NCBI GenBank assembly: GCA_964488675.1
Contig: CAZAWA010000018.1
Span: forward strand, 1-32,243
Reading direction: 5' to 3'
From: QZKY01 sp964488675
GTDB taxonomy: Bacteria > Pseudomonadota > Gammaproteobacteria > Burkholderiales > Burkholderiaceae_D
DNA: 32,243 bases
Position numbers and translations under genes: made by a program. The number at the start of each line of letters is the position of its first letter. Within the stretch, counting starts at the first letter, position 1. This document shows positions 15,919 through 24,923 of this stretch, piece after piece. The notes below the pieces were generated by a model. That model was given only the letters and a program-made list of their open reading frames with translations. It did not search any database and was not told the DNA's origin.

Positions 15919-15935
15919 ATAACGCGTCGCGTTAT
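15919..15935. promoter_or_regulatory. 17-bp perfect palindrome ATAACGCG-T-CGCGTTAT
   Basis: Eight-base arms around a single central base cannot form a normal RNA hairpin loop without opening inner pairs, so a dimeric DNA-binding protein site is more natural. It lies in a convergent spacer where no neighbour needs an operator. Regulator unknown. Confidence 0.35.
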
Positions 15936-16064
15936 TAGTGTAGAGATATCGCAGGCACCATTATTCCGATTGCCCAGGCTTTCCCGGAGTTTTACTTTGA
16001 GAGCACCGTCCCTCACTCCTATTGGCCAGAGGGCGTAAATAGGGGCAGCATGCGCAGGGGTTTA

Positions 16065-16334
16065 CTATTTCGGCGCAACGAATCCGGCAGCGGTATCCGC
16101 GCCGTCACCGAAAAAGTGTTTTTCCATTTGCGTTGCCAGGTATTTCCTGGCTTGGGCGTCCGCCAAATTCAGCCGGTATTCATTGACCAGCATGGTTTGC
16201 TGTTTGAGCCATCCCCCCCAGGCGTCTTTGGAGACATTTTCGTAGATTTTTTTGCCGAGTTCGCCGGGATACGGTGGAAGATCGAGGCCTTCAGCTTCCT
16301 TGTTCAACTTGATGCAATGAACGGTACGCGCCAT
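16065..16334 (-). CDS. yggX: YggX-type oxidative damage protection / Fe(II) trafficking protein
   Basis: Small cytoplasmic protein of the YggX family, linked to protecting iron-sulfur clusters from oxidation and to iron trafficking. 89 residues, normal for the family. The N-terminus MARTVHCIKLNKEAEGLDLPPYPG holds the conserved C7 and the LDxPPYPG motif; the middle LGKKIYENVSKDAWGGWLKQQTMLVNEYRLN and the end (ATQMEKHFF) also match. ATG 16334 is preferred because GGAG is centred about 9 bases upstream; an in-frame ATG at 16346 would swallow that site. It begins 12 bases after argA ends, so the two genes form an operon. Confidence 0.95.
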   Translation of the reverse strand: MARTVHCIKLNKEAEGLDLPPYPGELGKKIYENVSKDAWGGWLKQQTMLVNEYRLNLADAQARKYLATQMEKHFFGDGADTAAGFVAPK

Positions 16335-16346
16335 AAATTTCTCCAA

Positions 16347-17657
16347 TTACAGCTTTTTGGTGAGGACTAAAGATTTGCGTTGCCAATTGTACATTCGCTG
16401 CCGATCCTTGGGCAGTTCATCGACACTGGCATAAACGAAGCCGCGATTCAGGAACCAGTGTGCCGTTTGGGTGGTCAGGATAAACAGCTTGGTGAATCCG
16501 GCGGCGCGGGCGCGATTTTCCATGTGCCTGAGAATGCGTTCGCCGTCTCCTTGTTGCTGCACCTCCGGTGCCACGATCAGGCAGGCCATCTCAGCCATTT
16601 TTTCTGCTGCAAATGGATAAAGCGCAGCACAGCCGAAGATCACGCCGTCGTGCTCTATGACCGAGAAATTATCAATTTCCTGTTCGAGCAGTTCGCGGCC
16701 GCGTTTGACCAGTACACCAGACTCCTCGAACGGCTCGATCAGCTTCAGGATGCCGCCGACATCTTCGATGGTCGCCTCACGCAGGCTTTCGAGGTTTTCA
16801 TAGGTCACCATTGTGCCGACACCGTCGTGCGTGAACAGTTCGAGCAGTGCCGAGCCATCCATGTCATACGGGATGGTATGGACGCGCGGGATGCCCGCCT
16901 TGCTGGCCTTGATGGCGTACTTGAGATTGAATGCGCTGTCTTCCGAAAGAAAGCTCGCTTGCAGTACCGACTCAGCCTCATGGGATGAGAGTTCACGGAT
17001 TTCGTCGCCAGCGGGACTCTTCATCACGGGACTTTCGGTAAGGAAAATCAGCTTTTCTGCGTGTAGCGCGATCGCGGCCGAGACGGCTACATCTTCCATA
17101 GTCAGGTTGAACGCCTCGCCGGTTTGCGAAAAACCGAGGGGTGAAAGCAATACGACGGCGTTCGCATTCAGGATTGATTCGATTGTTTCGTGCGCGATCC
17201 GACGCGTTTTTCCGGTCAGTTGCAGGTCAACGCCTTCGATCACGCCAAGCGGACTGGCGGTGATGAAGTTGCCGGAAATGATGCGAATTGCTGCGTGCGC
17301 CATCGGCGTGTTCGGCAAGCCTTGGCTGAATGCCGCCTCGATATCAAGCCGGATTTCACCGGCTGCTTCCTTTGCGCACTCGAGCGCGGCCGGATCGGTG
17401 ACGCGGATGCCGTTGTGAAAGCGGCATTCGGCATGGCGCAGGGCCAGTTGCTCCGCCACCTGCGGGCGAGACCCATGTACGATCACAATCTTGATTCCAA
17501 GCGCGTGGAGCAGCGACAGGTCGTGTGCCAGCACGGGTAGCTTGCCGGCCATCACCAGATCACCAGGGAAGGCGACAACGAAAGTTCTCCCGCGGAAGGC
17601 GTGTATGTAGGGGGCGACCGAGCGGAACCAGCTAATGAATTGAGTGGAGTTTTCCAT
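16347..17657 (-). CDS. argA: Amino-acid N-acetyltransferase (N-acetylglutamate synthase)
   Basis: Acetylates glutamate with acetyl-CoA, the first committed step of arginine synthesis, and is normally feedback-inhibited by arginine. 436 residues (E. coli ArgA 443). The N-terminal amino-acid-kinase-like domain covers about 1-285 (FVVAFPGDLVMAG, KIVIVHGSRPQVAEQL, VVLLSPLGFSQTGEAFNL). The C-terminal GNAT domain covers about 295-436, with the acetyl-CoA loop VAPEVQQQGDGERIL and HWFLNRGFV. ATG 17657 begins the family-typical MENSTQFISWFRSVAPYIHAFRG after trimming; the open frame extends to 17837 but overlaps hrpA. No Shine-Dalgarno is visible, and a -10-like box sits 8 bases upstream, so the message may be leaderless. 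yggX follows in the same operon. Confidence 0.96.
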   Translation of the reverse strand: MENSTQFISWFRSVAPYIHAFRGRTFVVAFPGDLVMAGKLPVLAHDLSLLHALGIKIVIVHGSRPQVAEQLALRHAECRFHNGIRVTDPAALECAKEAAGEIRLDIEAAFSQGLPNTPMAHAAIRIISGNFITASPLGVIEGVDLQLTGKTRRIAHETIESILNANAVVLLSPLGFSQTGEAFNLTMEDVAVSAAIALHAEKLIFLTESPVMKSPAGDEIRELSSHEAESVLQASFLSEDSAFNLKYAIKASKAGIPRVHTIPYDMDGSALLELFTHDGVGTMVTYENLESLREATIEDVGGILKLIEPFEESGVLVKRGRELLEQEIDNFSVIEHDGVIFGCAALYPFAAEKMAEMACLIVAPEVQQQGDGERILRHMENRARAAGFTKLFILTTQTAHWFLNRGFVYASVDELPKDRQRMYNWQRKSLVLTKKL

Positions 17658-17664
17658 GCACGGG

Positions 17665-17672
17665 ATTATAAT
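17665..17672. promoter_or_regulatory. Palindromic bidirectional -10 box between argA and hrpA
   Basis: ATTATAAT is its own reverse complement and offers TATAAT on both strands (17667-17672 plus; 17670-17665 minus) in a 25-bp divergent spacer. The predicted starts fall within a few bases of both ATGs. Neither strand has a convincing -35 or ribosome site. Confidence 0.4.
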
Positions 17673-17682
17673 TCGTCCCGCC

Positions 17683-20600
17683 ATGTCAGCGCCCGAAAAT
17701 TCCGAAAAAACAACGCACCCTCCCCGGCGCAGGCAGGAGCGCCCACTCGTGCCCGCCTTCCGCAACCAGCTGCCGCCGATTACCTTCCCGGAAGCGCTGC
17801 CGGTGTCGGCGCGGCGCGACGACATTGCCGAGGCCATCCGTAGCCATCAGGTCATCATCGTTAGCGGCGAAACCGGTTCCGGCAAGACGACGCAGTTGCC
17901 AAAGATTTGTCTTCAATTGGGGAGGGGGCAGGCAGGCCTGATCGGCCACACGCAACCGCGCCGCATCGCCGCCACCTCGACTGCCAAGCGCATTGCGCAT
18001 GAGTTGGGTTCCCAGCCGGGAGAACATGTCGGCTTCAAGATTCGCTTCAATGATTCGATAAGCAAGGGCGCCTCGGTCAAACTGATGACTGACGGCATCC
18101 TGCTGGCTGAAACGCAGACTGATCCGCTCCTGAAGCAGTACGACACGATCATCATCGACGAGGCGCACGAGCGCAGCCTGAACATCGATTTCCTGCTTGG
18201 CTATTTGAAGCAGTTGCTCCCGCGCAGGCCGGATTTGAAGCTGATCATCACATCTGCGACCATCGATGCGGAGCGTTTTGCCAGACATTTCGCGATTGGC
18301 GACAAGCCTGCCCCGGTGGTCGAGGTTTCCGGCAGGTTGTATCCGGTTGAGGTGCGCTACCGTCCTTTCGGCCCCATGCAAGCGACGGAAAATGCGCCTG
18401 GTCAAGCACAAAAACAGCGAGAGCAGCGCGATTTGATCGACGCAGTGACGGACGCGGTCGACGAGCTGGCGCAGGTCGGGCAAGGCGATGTGCTGGTTTT
18501 TTTGCCAGGCGAGCGTGAAATCCGGGAAACCGCAGAAGCTTTGCGCAAGCGCCATCCGCCGCATGTCGAAATTTTGCCGTTGTATGCGCGTTTGTCGGCG
18601 CAGGAGCAGGAGCGCATCTTCCATTCAACCAATGCGCGTCGCATCGTTCTTGCGACCAATGTTGCAGAAACTTCGTTGACGGTGCCCGGCATCCGTTTCG
18701 TGGTCGATACCGGCGTGGCGCGTGTGAAGCGCTACAGCTATCGCAACAAGGTCGAGCAGTTACAGATCGAGCCGATTGCCCAGTCGTCGGCCAATCAGCG
18801 TGCAGGTCGTTGCGGACGAGTTGCTGCTGGTGTCTGCATTCGGCTCTACGACGAACAGGATTATGCGCTGCGCCCGAAGTTCACGGATCCGGAAATCCTG
18901 CGTTCTTCGCTGGCATCTGTCATCCTGAGGATGAAGTCGCTGAAGCTGGCCGATGTTGAAACCTTCCCGTTTGTCGAGCCACCGCTGGGCAGGGCGATAG
19001 CCGACGGCTACCAGTTACTGCAGGAACTGGGTGCACTGGATGACAGTAACCAGCTGACCGAAACAGGCCGCCAGCTTGCGCAACTTCCACTCGATCCGCG
19101 CGTTGGGCGCATGATTCTGGCGGCGCAGGAAAATGTCTGCCTGAGCGAAATGCTGATCATTGCATCAGCGCTGTCGGTGCAAGACCCGCGTGACCGCCCG
19201 ATGGACTCGCAGGACGCAGCCGATAACGCGCACAAAAAATTTGTCGATCCGCGATCCGAATTCCTGTCGTATTTGAATATATGGAAGTGGTTCGAGGATG
19301 CCGTAGAACATAAAAAATCGAACCGGTTGCTTCAGGAAAACTGCCGCAATAACTTCCTCTCGCATTTGCGGTTAAGAGAATGGCGCGATGTGCATTCGCA
19401 ACTGCGGACCATCGCACGCGAGCACGGATGGCGCCTGAATGAGTCACCAGCGACTTATGAGCAGGTGCACACGGCGCTGCTTGCGGGCCTGCTTGGCAAT
19501 ATCGGTTTCAAAGCAGACGATGATCCTCATTACCTGGGTGCACGCAGCATCAGGTTTTTTATCTGGNNNNNNNNNNNNNNNNNNNNNNNNNNNNNNNNNN
19601 NNNNNNNNNNNNNNNNNNNNNNNNNNNNNNNNNNNNNNNNNNNNNNNNNNNNNNNNNNNNNNNNNNAGCAGACGATGATCCTCATTACCTGGGTGCACGC
19701 AGCATCAGGTTTTTTATCTGGCCGGGGTCGTCGCTGGGCAAGAAGGCGGGTAAATGGGTGATGGCGGCGGAACTGGTCGATACGACGCGGTTGTATGCGC
19801 GCTGCCTGGCGCAAATCCAGCCGGAATGGCTGGAGCGCATCGGTGGCCATCTGCTTAAAAAGTCGTACGGCGAGCCACGATGGGAAAAACATAGCGCTCA
19901 AGTATCGGCTTACGAACGGGCGACGCTTTACGGGCTGGTGGTGTACAGCCAGCGGCGTGTCGATTATGCGCGCATCAACCCGGAGCATGCGCGCGAAATA
20001 TTTATTCGGGACGCATTGGTGGGCGGTGACTACGAAACGCGAGCGCCATTCTTTGCACACAACCAGAGGCTGGTGCGTGAAATTGAGAAGCTCGAGCACA
20101 AGTCTCGACGGGTTGATGTGCTGGTCGATGACGAACTGATTGTTGCGTTTTATGACAAGCTGCTTCCCGCAGAGGTATGCAGCGGCATCACCTTCGAGAA
20201 GTGGCATAAGGACATCACTGCAAAGAATCCGAGACTGATGTTCCTTGAAAAGGAAGATTTGATGCGTCACGAGGCAGCCGGGGTAACGACCGAACTGTTT
20301 CCGAAGAAAATGCAGGCGGCTGGAATGGACATGTCGCTGACCTACCATTTTGAACCTGGCAGCGTTCGTGATGGCGTGACGCTTGGCGTGCCGCTGTATG
20401 CGCTGAATCAGGTTTCAGGCGAACGCAGCGAGTGGCTGGTCCCCGGCATGCTGAAGGAAAAGGCGCATCTTCTCATCAAATCCCTGCCGCAAAAATTGCG
20501 CCGTCATTGCGTACCGTTGCCGAGCTACGCTGCCGCGTTCTGCGAACGGGTTCGGTCTGGTGGCCATTATGGCGAGGGAGAATTGCTTGATGCGCTGATT

Positions 20601-21728
20601 GCCGATTTGCGCGAGCATGCGAATATTACCGCCAAGCGCAGCGACTTCAAGCTGGAAACACTGCCTGCACACCATTTCATGAATTTCAAGGTGCTCGACG
20701 AGCATGGGCGCCAGATTGACATGGGGCGTAACCTGTCGGCCTTGCGCACGGAGTTGGGTGGCGAGGCGCGGGAAAGCTTTCAGCGGATTGCCGAACAATC
20801 AGCCTTGCCATCCGATTCCAAGGCGGGTCGACATTCAATTTCAAATCAGTCGTCAGACATCGTTGCGCGGCGTGCTAATCAGGAAAATATCACTTCCTGG
20901 TCTTTCGGCGAGTTGCCGGAGCTGTTGGAAATCACGAAAGGCAAGCAGACGCTGGTCGGTTTTCCCGCGCTGGTCGACAGGGGAGAGTATTGTGATCTCG
21001 AAGTGTTTGACGATCCAGCGGTTGCCGAGCGCACGCATCATATCGGCTTGCGCCGCCTGTTTGCGCTGCAACTCAAAGATCAGATCAGGTTCCTGACAAA
21101 GAATATCCCCGGCTTGCAGCAGATGGGGATGCACTATATGCCGCTCGGTTCACAGGAAGAATTGCGCGATCAGATCATCGACGCGGCACTGGAACTGGCG
21201 TGCATGCAGGAGCCGCTACCGAAGAATGCCGAAAAGTTCGAGGCGCGCAAGGAGCAGGGGCGCACACGGCTCGGCTTGCTGGCGAATCAGGTCTCTCAAA
21301 TTGCTGCGCAGATCCTCAATGATTTCCACGCTTTGCCGCGCAAGCTGCAGGGTTTCAAGACGAACGCACAGGCCGTTGCAGATGTCCAGTCGCAGGTGTC
21401 GGCGCTGATTGGCAAACGCTTTTTGCTGGACAATGATTACGCGCAGCTCGCGCATTTCCCCCGCTACCTGAAAGCGATATCCGTGCGGCTTGACAGGCTG
21501 CGCACCGACCCTGTGCGGGACGCGCGGCTGATGGCCGAGTGGCAGCAAATTGCGAGCAAGTACCTGCGTGCGCTGAAGGATCGCGGTCGTAGCCACGATC
21601 CGAAAATGATGGAATTCCGCTGGATGCTTGAGGAATTGCGAGTTTCATTGTTTGCGCAGGAGTTGCGAACACCAATGCCGGTATCTGTAAAGCGTTTGGA
21701 AAAGATCTGGGAATCAATTCAAAGGTGA
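17683..21728 (+). CDS. hrpA: ATP-dependent RNA helicase HrpA (split by a false assembly gap)
   Basis: DEAH-box RNA helicase; in E. coli HrpA acts on mRNA processing and on stalled ribosomes. Walker A GETGSGKTT at 62-70, DEAH at 159-162, LIITSATIDAERFA, the QRAGRCGRV motif VI, then the helicase-associated and OB-type domains and the long C-terminal HrpA extension. The 100 N at 19567-19666 are flanked by the same 55 bases on both sides. Removing the N run plus one copy (155 bp) rejoins the frame as RFFIWPGSSLGKKAGKWVMA and gives 1296 residues, against 1300 in E. coli. The gene is therefore intact, not a pseudogene. ATG 17683 (MSAPENSE) is chosen; an ATG at 17656 would overlap the argA start. 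Confidence 0.95.
19512..19721. repeat. 55-bp direct repeat flanking an N run (unmerged contig ends)
   Basis: Bases 19512-19566 and 19667-19721 are identical over 55 bases and flank the 100-N run exactly. A real duplication would break hrpA; an unmerged overlap restores it. The 55-base length equals the flank matches at the other gap, pointing to the assembly k-mer size. Confidence 0.93.
19567..19666. other. Assembly gap (100 N) that is not a real gap
   Basis: The flanking contigs overlap by 55 bp, so true distance is negative. No sequence is missing: the joined hrpA product is of normal length and uninterrupted. Confidence 0.93.
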
Positions 21729-21856
21729 AAACGGCGGGGAGTTGCGCGTCTCAGGGAAATCGCCCCATGACAGCGAGATCGCTCCGTTTAAGATCGGCGG
21801 GGAGCAATGGTTTTTCCTGTCCGCAAAACCGCACCCCCAAATTTCGCATGTCAACT

Positions 21857-21886
21857 GAGACGGAAACACCAGAATGTCTCCGTCTC
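21857..21886. terminator. Candidate hairpin between convergent hrpA and ppc
   Basis: GAGACGGA (21857-21864) pairs with TCCGTCTC (21879-21886) over a 14-base loop in the 175-bp convergent spacer, 17 bases beyond the ppc stop. There is no clear T-run on either strand, so it is a weak terminator call. The rest of the spacer holds a direct repeat GGCGGGGAG (near 21734 and 21799) and nothing coding. Confidence 0.4.
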
Positions 21887-21903
21887 TTGGAAAGGGCAGG
21901 TGT

Positions 21904-24774
21904 TTAGCCGGTGTTCCGCAAACCGGCGGCAACGCCGTTGATCGACAGGTGGATTCCGCGCATCGCCCTTGCGTCACTCGCTTCCGGCGCATCGACGGCG
22001 GCTCTGCGATGCCGCTTGATCATTTCGACCTGCAGATAGTTTAGCGGGTCGATATACGGCAGGCGATGTCTCAGCGAGCTGGCAAGCAGAGGGTTACTTT
22101 GCAGGCGCTCTTTGTCGCCAGTGATGGCTTCAAGGTAGTGGCTCGTGAGTTTGTGTTCGGCCACAATCCTGTCAAATATTTTTGTGCGCAGTTTCTTGTC
22201 TGTGACGAGTTCCGAGTAACGCGCTGCAATGCCGAGGTCGGTTTTCGAAAGCACCATGTCCATGTTGGATAGCAGCGTGGCAAAGAACGGCCACTCCTTG
22301 AACATGGCCTGAAGCATGGCAATTTTCTCGTCTTTCGCCTTCGCATCTTCTCCTTCGAGCCATACTGCGATTGCGCCGCCGAACCCATACCATCCGGGCA
22401 GCAGAATGCGACACTGGCCCCAGGAGAATCCCCAGGGGATAGCGCGCAAATCCTCAATGCGTCGGGTCGATTTGCGCGACGCGGGTCGTGAACCTATGTT
22501 CAGCTCGGCGATCTCGGCAATCGGTGTCGCGATGAAAAAATAGTCGGTAAAGCCCACTGTTTCGTAGACGAGGTTGCGGTAAGCCTTGTAGGCCAGATCC
22601 GATAACTCGGACAGGACTTGTTCATATTTTTCCATTTTCTTTGCCATGGTGCCTTCGGGCGCGTGCGGCATCAGACTGGCTTCCAGTGTGCCGGCAACCA
22701 GCAATTCGAGGTTGCGTGCCCCGATCTCGGCGTGGGAATACTTGGAAGCGATTATTTCGCCCTGTTCCGTCAGGCGGATTTGGCCGTTGACCGTACCCGG
22801 CGGCTGCGCCAGAATGGCCTCGTAGCTCGGACCACCACCCCGCCCGACCGTGCCGCCCCGACCGTGAAACAGTCGCAGCTTGACGCCCGCACGATGGAAC
22901 ACCTTGACGAGCGCTTTTTCCGCCCTGTACAGTTCCCAGTTCGATGTCAGGAACCCTCCATCCTTGTTGGAGTCCGAGTACCCCAGCATGACTTCTTGCA
23001 GATCGCCCTGTTTGCGCATCAGGTGGCGCACCAGCGGGATCGACATGACCCTTTCCATGATATCGCCGGCGCGTTGCAGATCCGGAATGGTTTCGAACAG
23101 CGGCACCACCATCAGATCGTGTTCCGCATCGGACGGACCGAAACTCGGCGGTGTGTCGTCATCCCATTTTTCGCGCAGCAGCCCCGACTCTTTTTGCAGC
23201 AGCAGAACCTCGAGCAGGTCAGACACATTCCGGGTATGCGAAATGATGTAGTTGCGGATCGACCGTTTCCCATAACGCTGGCGAATCTCTTTTGCCGTGC
23301 GCATTATTTCCAGTTCGGATGTGGTTTCTGCCGAATAGGCGATGAACGGCGAATAAAGCAGACGCGGCTGTGCCAGTTCTCCAAGCAACAGCTCGACTTT
23401 GTGCTCCTCGTCCAGTTCGGCGTAATTGAATTCCACCTTGGCATGAGCGAAGAGCTCGGTCAGGACTCTTTCGTGCATGTCGGAGCTTTGGCGCATGTCC
23501 AGCGTGGCCAGATGGAATCCGAAAATATCGACCGCGCGCCTCATTGTGGAAAGTCGTGGACGGATCAGAGAAGAGCCGATATTGGCCCTGAGGGAGTCGA
23601 TGATAATTTGCAAATCCGCACCGAATTCCTCAGGTTTCGCATAAGGTTCGCCGGTCCCGACTTCATCCCTCAGGATGTTGATCGTTCCAAGGGAGCGTGC
23701 CGTTGAGGCGAGTCGGGTGTAAATGCCGATCAGTGCGCGCCGGTAGTGCTCGTCAACGCGGTGTGGTGAAGTGTCAGGGGAGGCATTCGCCAGTTCAAGC
23801 AATGCCGGACTGACGCTGCTCAAAATGGACGACATTGACAATTCTGCGCCCAGGGCGTGCACCTCTTCGAGATAATAATCCAGGATGACAGTAGCCTGTT
23901 TGATCAGCGCCTGCCGCATGGTGTCTCCGTTGACATTCGGGTTGCCGTCCCGGTCGCCGCCGATCCAGCTCCCCATTTGCAGGTAGGTCGACGACGGGAA
24001 TGGTTCACCCTGGCCTTCAGACGGGAAGCATTCGAGAACCTCATGCTCAATGGCGTCATACAGCGCAGGCAACTCGTGGAGGAAGGTGATTCGATAATAT
24101 GACAGGGCGTTATTGATTTCGTCGGCGACAGTCAGCTTGGAATAGCGCAGCATGCGTGTCTGCCACAGCGTAGCAATGCGCGCATAAAGCAACTGTGTGT
24201 TTGCAGCGCGCTCTTTCGGGGTTTGAACGCGTTCGCGCTCCATCATCAGACGCGCAATCTCCCGTTCTGCGTCGAGCGTGCTCTTGCGCTGGACTTCGGT
24301 TGGGTGCGCCGTCAGTACGGGCGTGATCAGGGCGTCCTTGAAAAATTGTCTGACTTCCTCACCAGGCACGCCGGCTTCTTTCAGTCTGGAAAGTGCCAGC
24401 GGGATGCTGCCTGGCTCGGGGGGATCGCCCGCAATCTGCTTGGCACGATGTATCAGGTTCTGATGTTTGTCGACGGCAATATTGGCAAGGTGCGAAAAAT
24501 ATGAAAAGGCGCGCACGACGGCGATGGTCTGCTCCTTGGTCAGGCTCTTGAGTATCTTGGTGAGTTTTATGTCAGATTGACCGTGTGGGTCGCGCCGGAA
24601 ACTGATGGCGGTACGGCGGATGGTCTCGACAATATTGAAGACATCCTCACCTTCCTTTTCGCGCAGAACTTCGCCCAGCATCCGGCCCAGCAGCCGGATG
24701 TCTTCTCGTAGCGGGTCGATGTCGTCAGACGATTTTTTTGCTAGCGTTTCTTTGCTGGAGGGCTGATTGGCCAT
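21904..24774 (-). CDS. ppc: Phosphoenolpyruvate carboxylase
   Basis: Carboxylates phosphoenolpyruvate with bicarbonate to oxaloacetate, refilling the TCA cycle. 956 residues, somewhat longer than E. coli Ppc (883). Catalytic H157 lies in VLTAHPTEVQRK. The GYSDSNKDGGFLTSNW and FHGRGGTVGRGGGPSYEAI motifs carry the second catalytic histidine and the glycine loop. QPPGTVNGQIRLTEQGEII is also present, and the protein ends in the conserved GVAAGLRNTG. The N-terminus adds a polar, charged stretch before IRLLGRMLGEVLRE. ATG 24774 is preferred over an in-frame TTG at 24789, though neither has a clear ribosome site. Divergent from the hem cluster with about 150 bases between starts. Confidence 0.97.
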   Translation of the reverse strand: MANQPSSKETLAKKSSDDIDPLREDIRLLGRMLGEVLREKEGEDVFNIVETIRRTAISFRRDPHGQSDIKLTKILKSLTKEQTIAVVRAFSYFSHLANIAVDKHQNLIHRAKQIAGDPPEPGSIPLALSRLKEAGVPGEEVRQFFKDALITPVLTAHPTEVQRKSTLDAEREIARLMMERERVQTPKERAANTQLLYARIATLWQTRMLRYSKLTVADEINNALSYYRITFLHELPALYDAIEHEVLECFPSEGQGEPFPSSTYLQMGSWIGGDRDGNPNVNGDTMRQALIKQATVILDYYLEEVHALGAELSMSSILSSVSPALLELANASPDTSPHRVDEHYRRALIGIYTRLASTARSLGTINILRDEVGTGEPYAKPEEFGADLQIIIDSLRANIGSSLIRPRLSTMRRAVDIFGFHLATLDMRQSSDMHERVLTELFAHAKVEFNYAELDEEHKVELLLGELAQPRLLYSPFIAYSAETTSELEIMRTAKEIRQRYGKRSIRNYIISHTRNVSDLLEVLLLQKESGLLREKWDDDTPPSFGPSDAEHDLMVVPLFETIPDLQRAGDIMERVMSIPLVRHLMRKQGDLQEVMLGYSDSNKDGGFLTSNWELYRAEKALVKVFHRAGVKLRLFHGRGGTVGRGGGPSYEAILAQPPGTVNGQIRLTEQGEIIASKYSHAEIGARNLELLVAGTLEASLMPHAPEGTMAKKMEKYEQVLSELSDLAYKAYRNLVYETVGFTDYFFIATPIAEIAELNIGSRPASRKSTRRIEDLRAIPWGFSWGQCRILLPGWYGFGGAIAVWLEGEDAKAKDEKIAMLQAMFKEWPFFATLLSNMDMVLSKTDLGIAARYSELVTDKKLRTKIFDRIVAEHKLTSHYLEAITGDKERLQSNPLLASSLRHRLPYIDPLNYLQVEMIKRHRRAAVDAPEASDARAMRGIHLSINGVAAGLRNTG

Positions 24775-24781
24775 GGCAGAC

Positions 24782-24809
24782 TTGTACAAAAAGTTTGGGT
24801 TGTTAATAT
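24782..24809 (+). promoter_or_regulatory. Possible promoter of the hem operon
   Basis: TTGTAC (24782-24787), a 16-base spacer and TAATAT (24804-24809) lie in the ppc-hemC divergent spacer. Both boxes match the sigma-70 consensus at about four of six positions, so this is tentative. Confidence 0.3.
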
Positions 24810-24860
24810 GTCGCGATTACTTGCGGTATTTAAATGCTAGACTGAACAAACGGGCAGGCA

Positions 24861-24876
24861 GCGAGCCATTGCTCGC
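24861..24876 (+). promoter_or_regulatory. Hairpin in the hemC leader
   Basis: GCGAGC-CATT-GCTCGC is a perfect 6-bp GC-rich stem with a tetraloop; GGCA/TGCC just outside could extend it. It ends 2 bases before the in-frame ATG at 24879, so a ribosome could hardly start there. It either argues for the TTG start at 24924 or could regulate translation. Confidence 0.5.
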
Positions 24877-24923
24877 CGATGCCCGGACATGGTGAACTCC
24901 GGCAAATAACGAAAGAAAGCATC

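Larger units (their letters stand above)
15747..16064. other. Convergent intergenic region with several inverted repeats, no gene recognised
   Basis: This 318-bp stretch lies between the ends of the efflux operon and yggX, so no promoter for either neighbour is needed here. I see no coding frame with a ribosome site. It contains a 9-bp-arm hairpin (15796-15830), an AT-rich hairpin (15842-15860) and a 17-bp palindrome (15919-15935). Near 16019-16044, CCTATT and AATAGG could pair. Termination, an unannotated small RNA or regulator binding are all possible. Confidence 0.4.

Noticed and set aside
17658..17837. N-terminal extension of argA by 60 codons
   Set aside because: It would overlap the start of hrpA and is Arg/Ser/Gly-rich without resemblance to ArgA; the normal family start is at 17657.
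19512..19721. True tandem duplication or target-site duplication of a mobile element in hrpA
   Set aside because: No element lies between the copies, only 100 N, and merging them gives an intact gene of normal length.
22618..23706. Long open frame of 362 codons antisense to ppc
   Set aside because: It lies wholly within a well-supported ppc gene, has no recognisable domain and no ribosome site; it is a shadow of codon bias.
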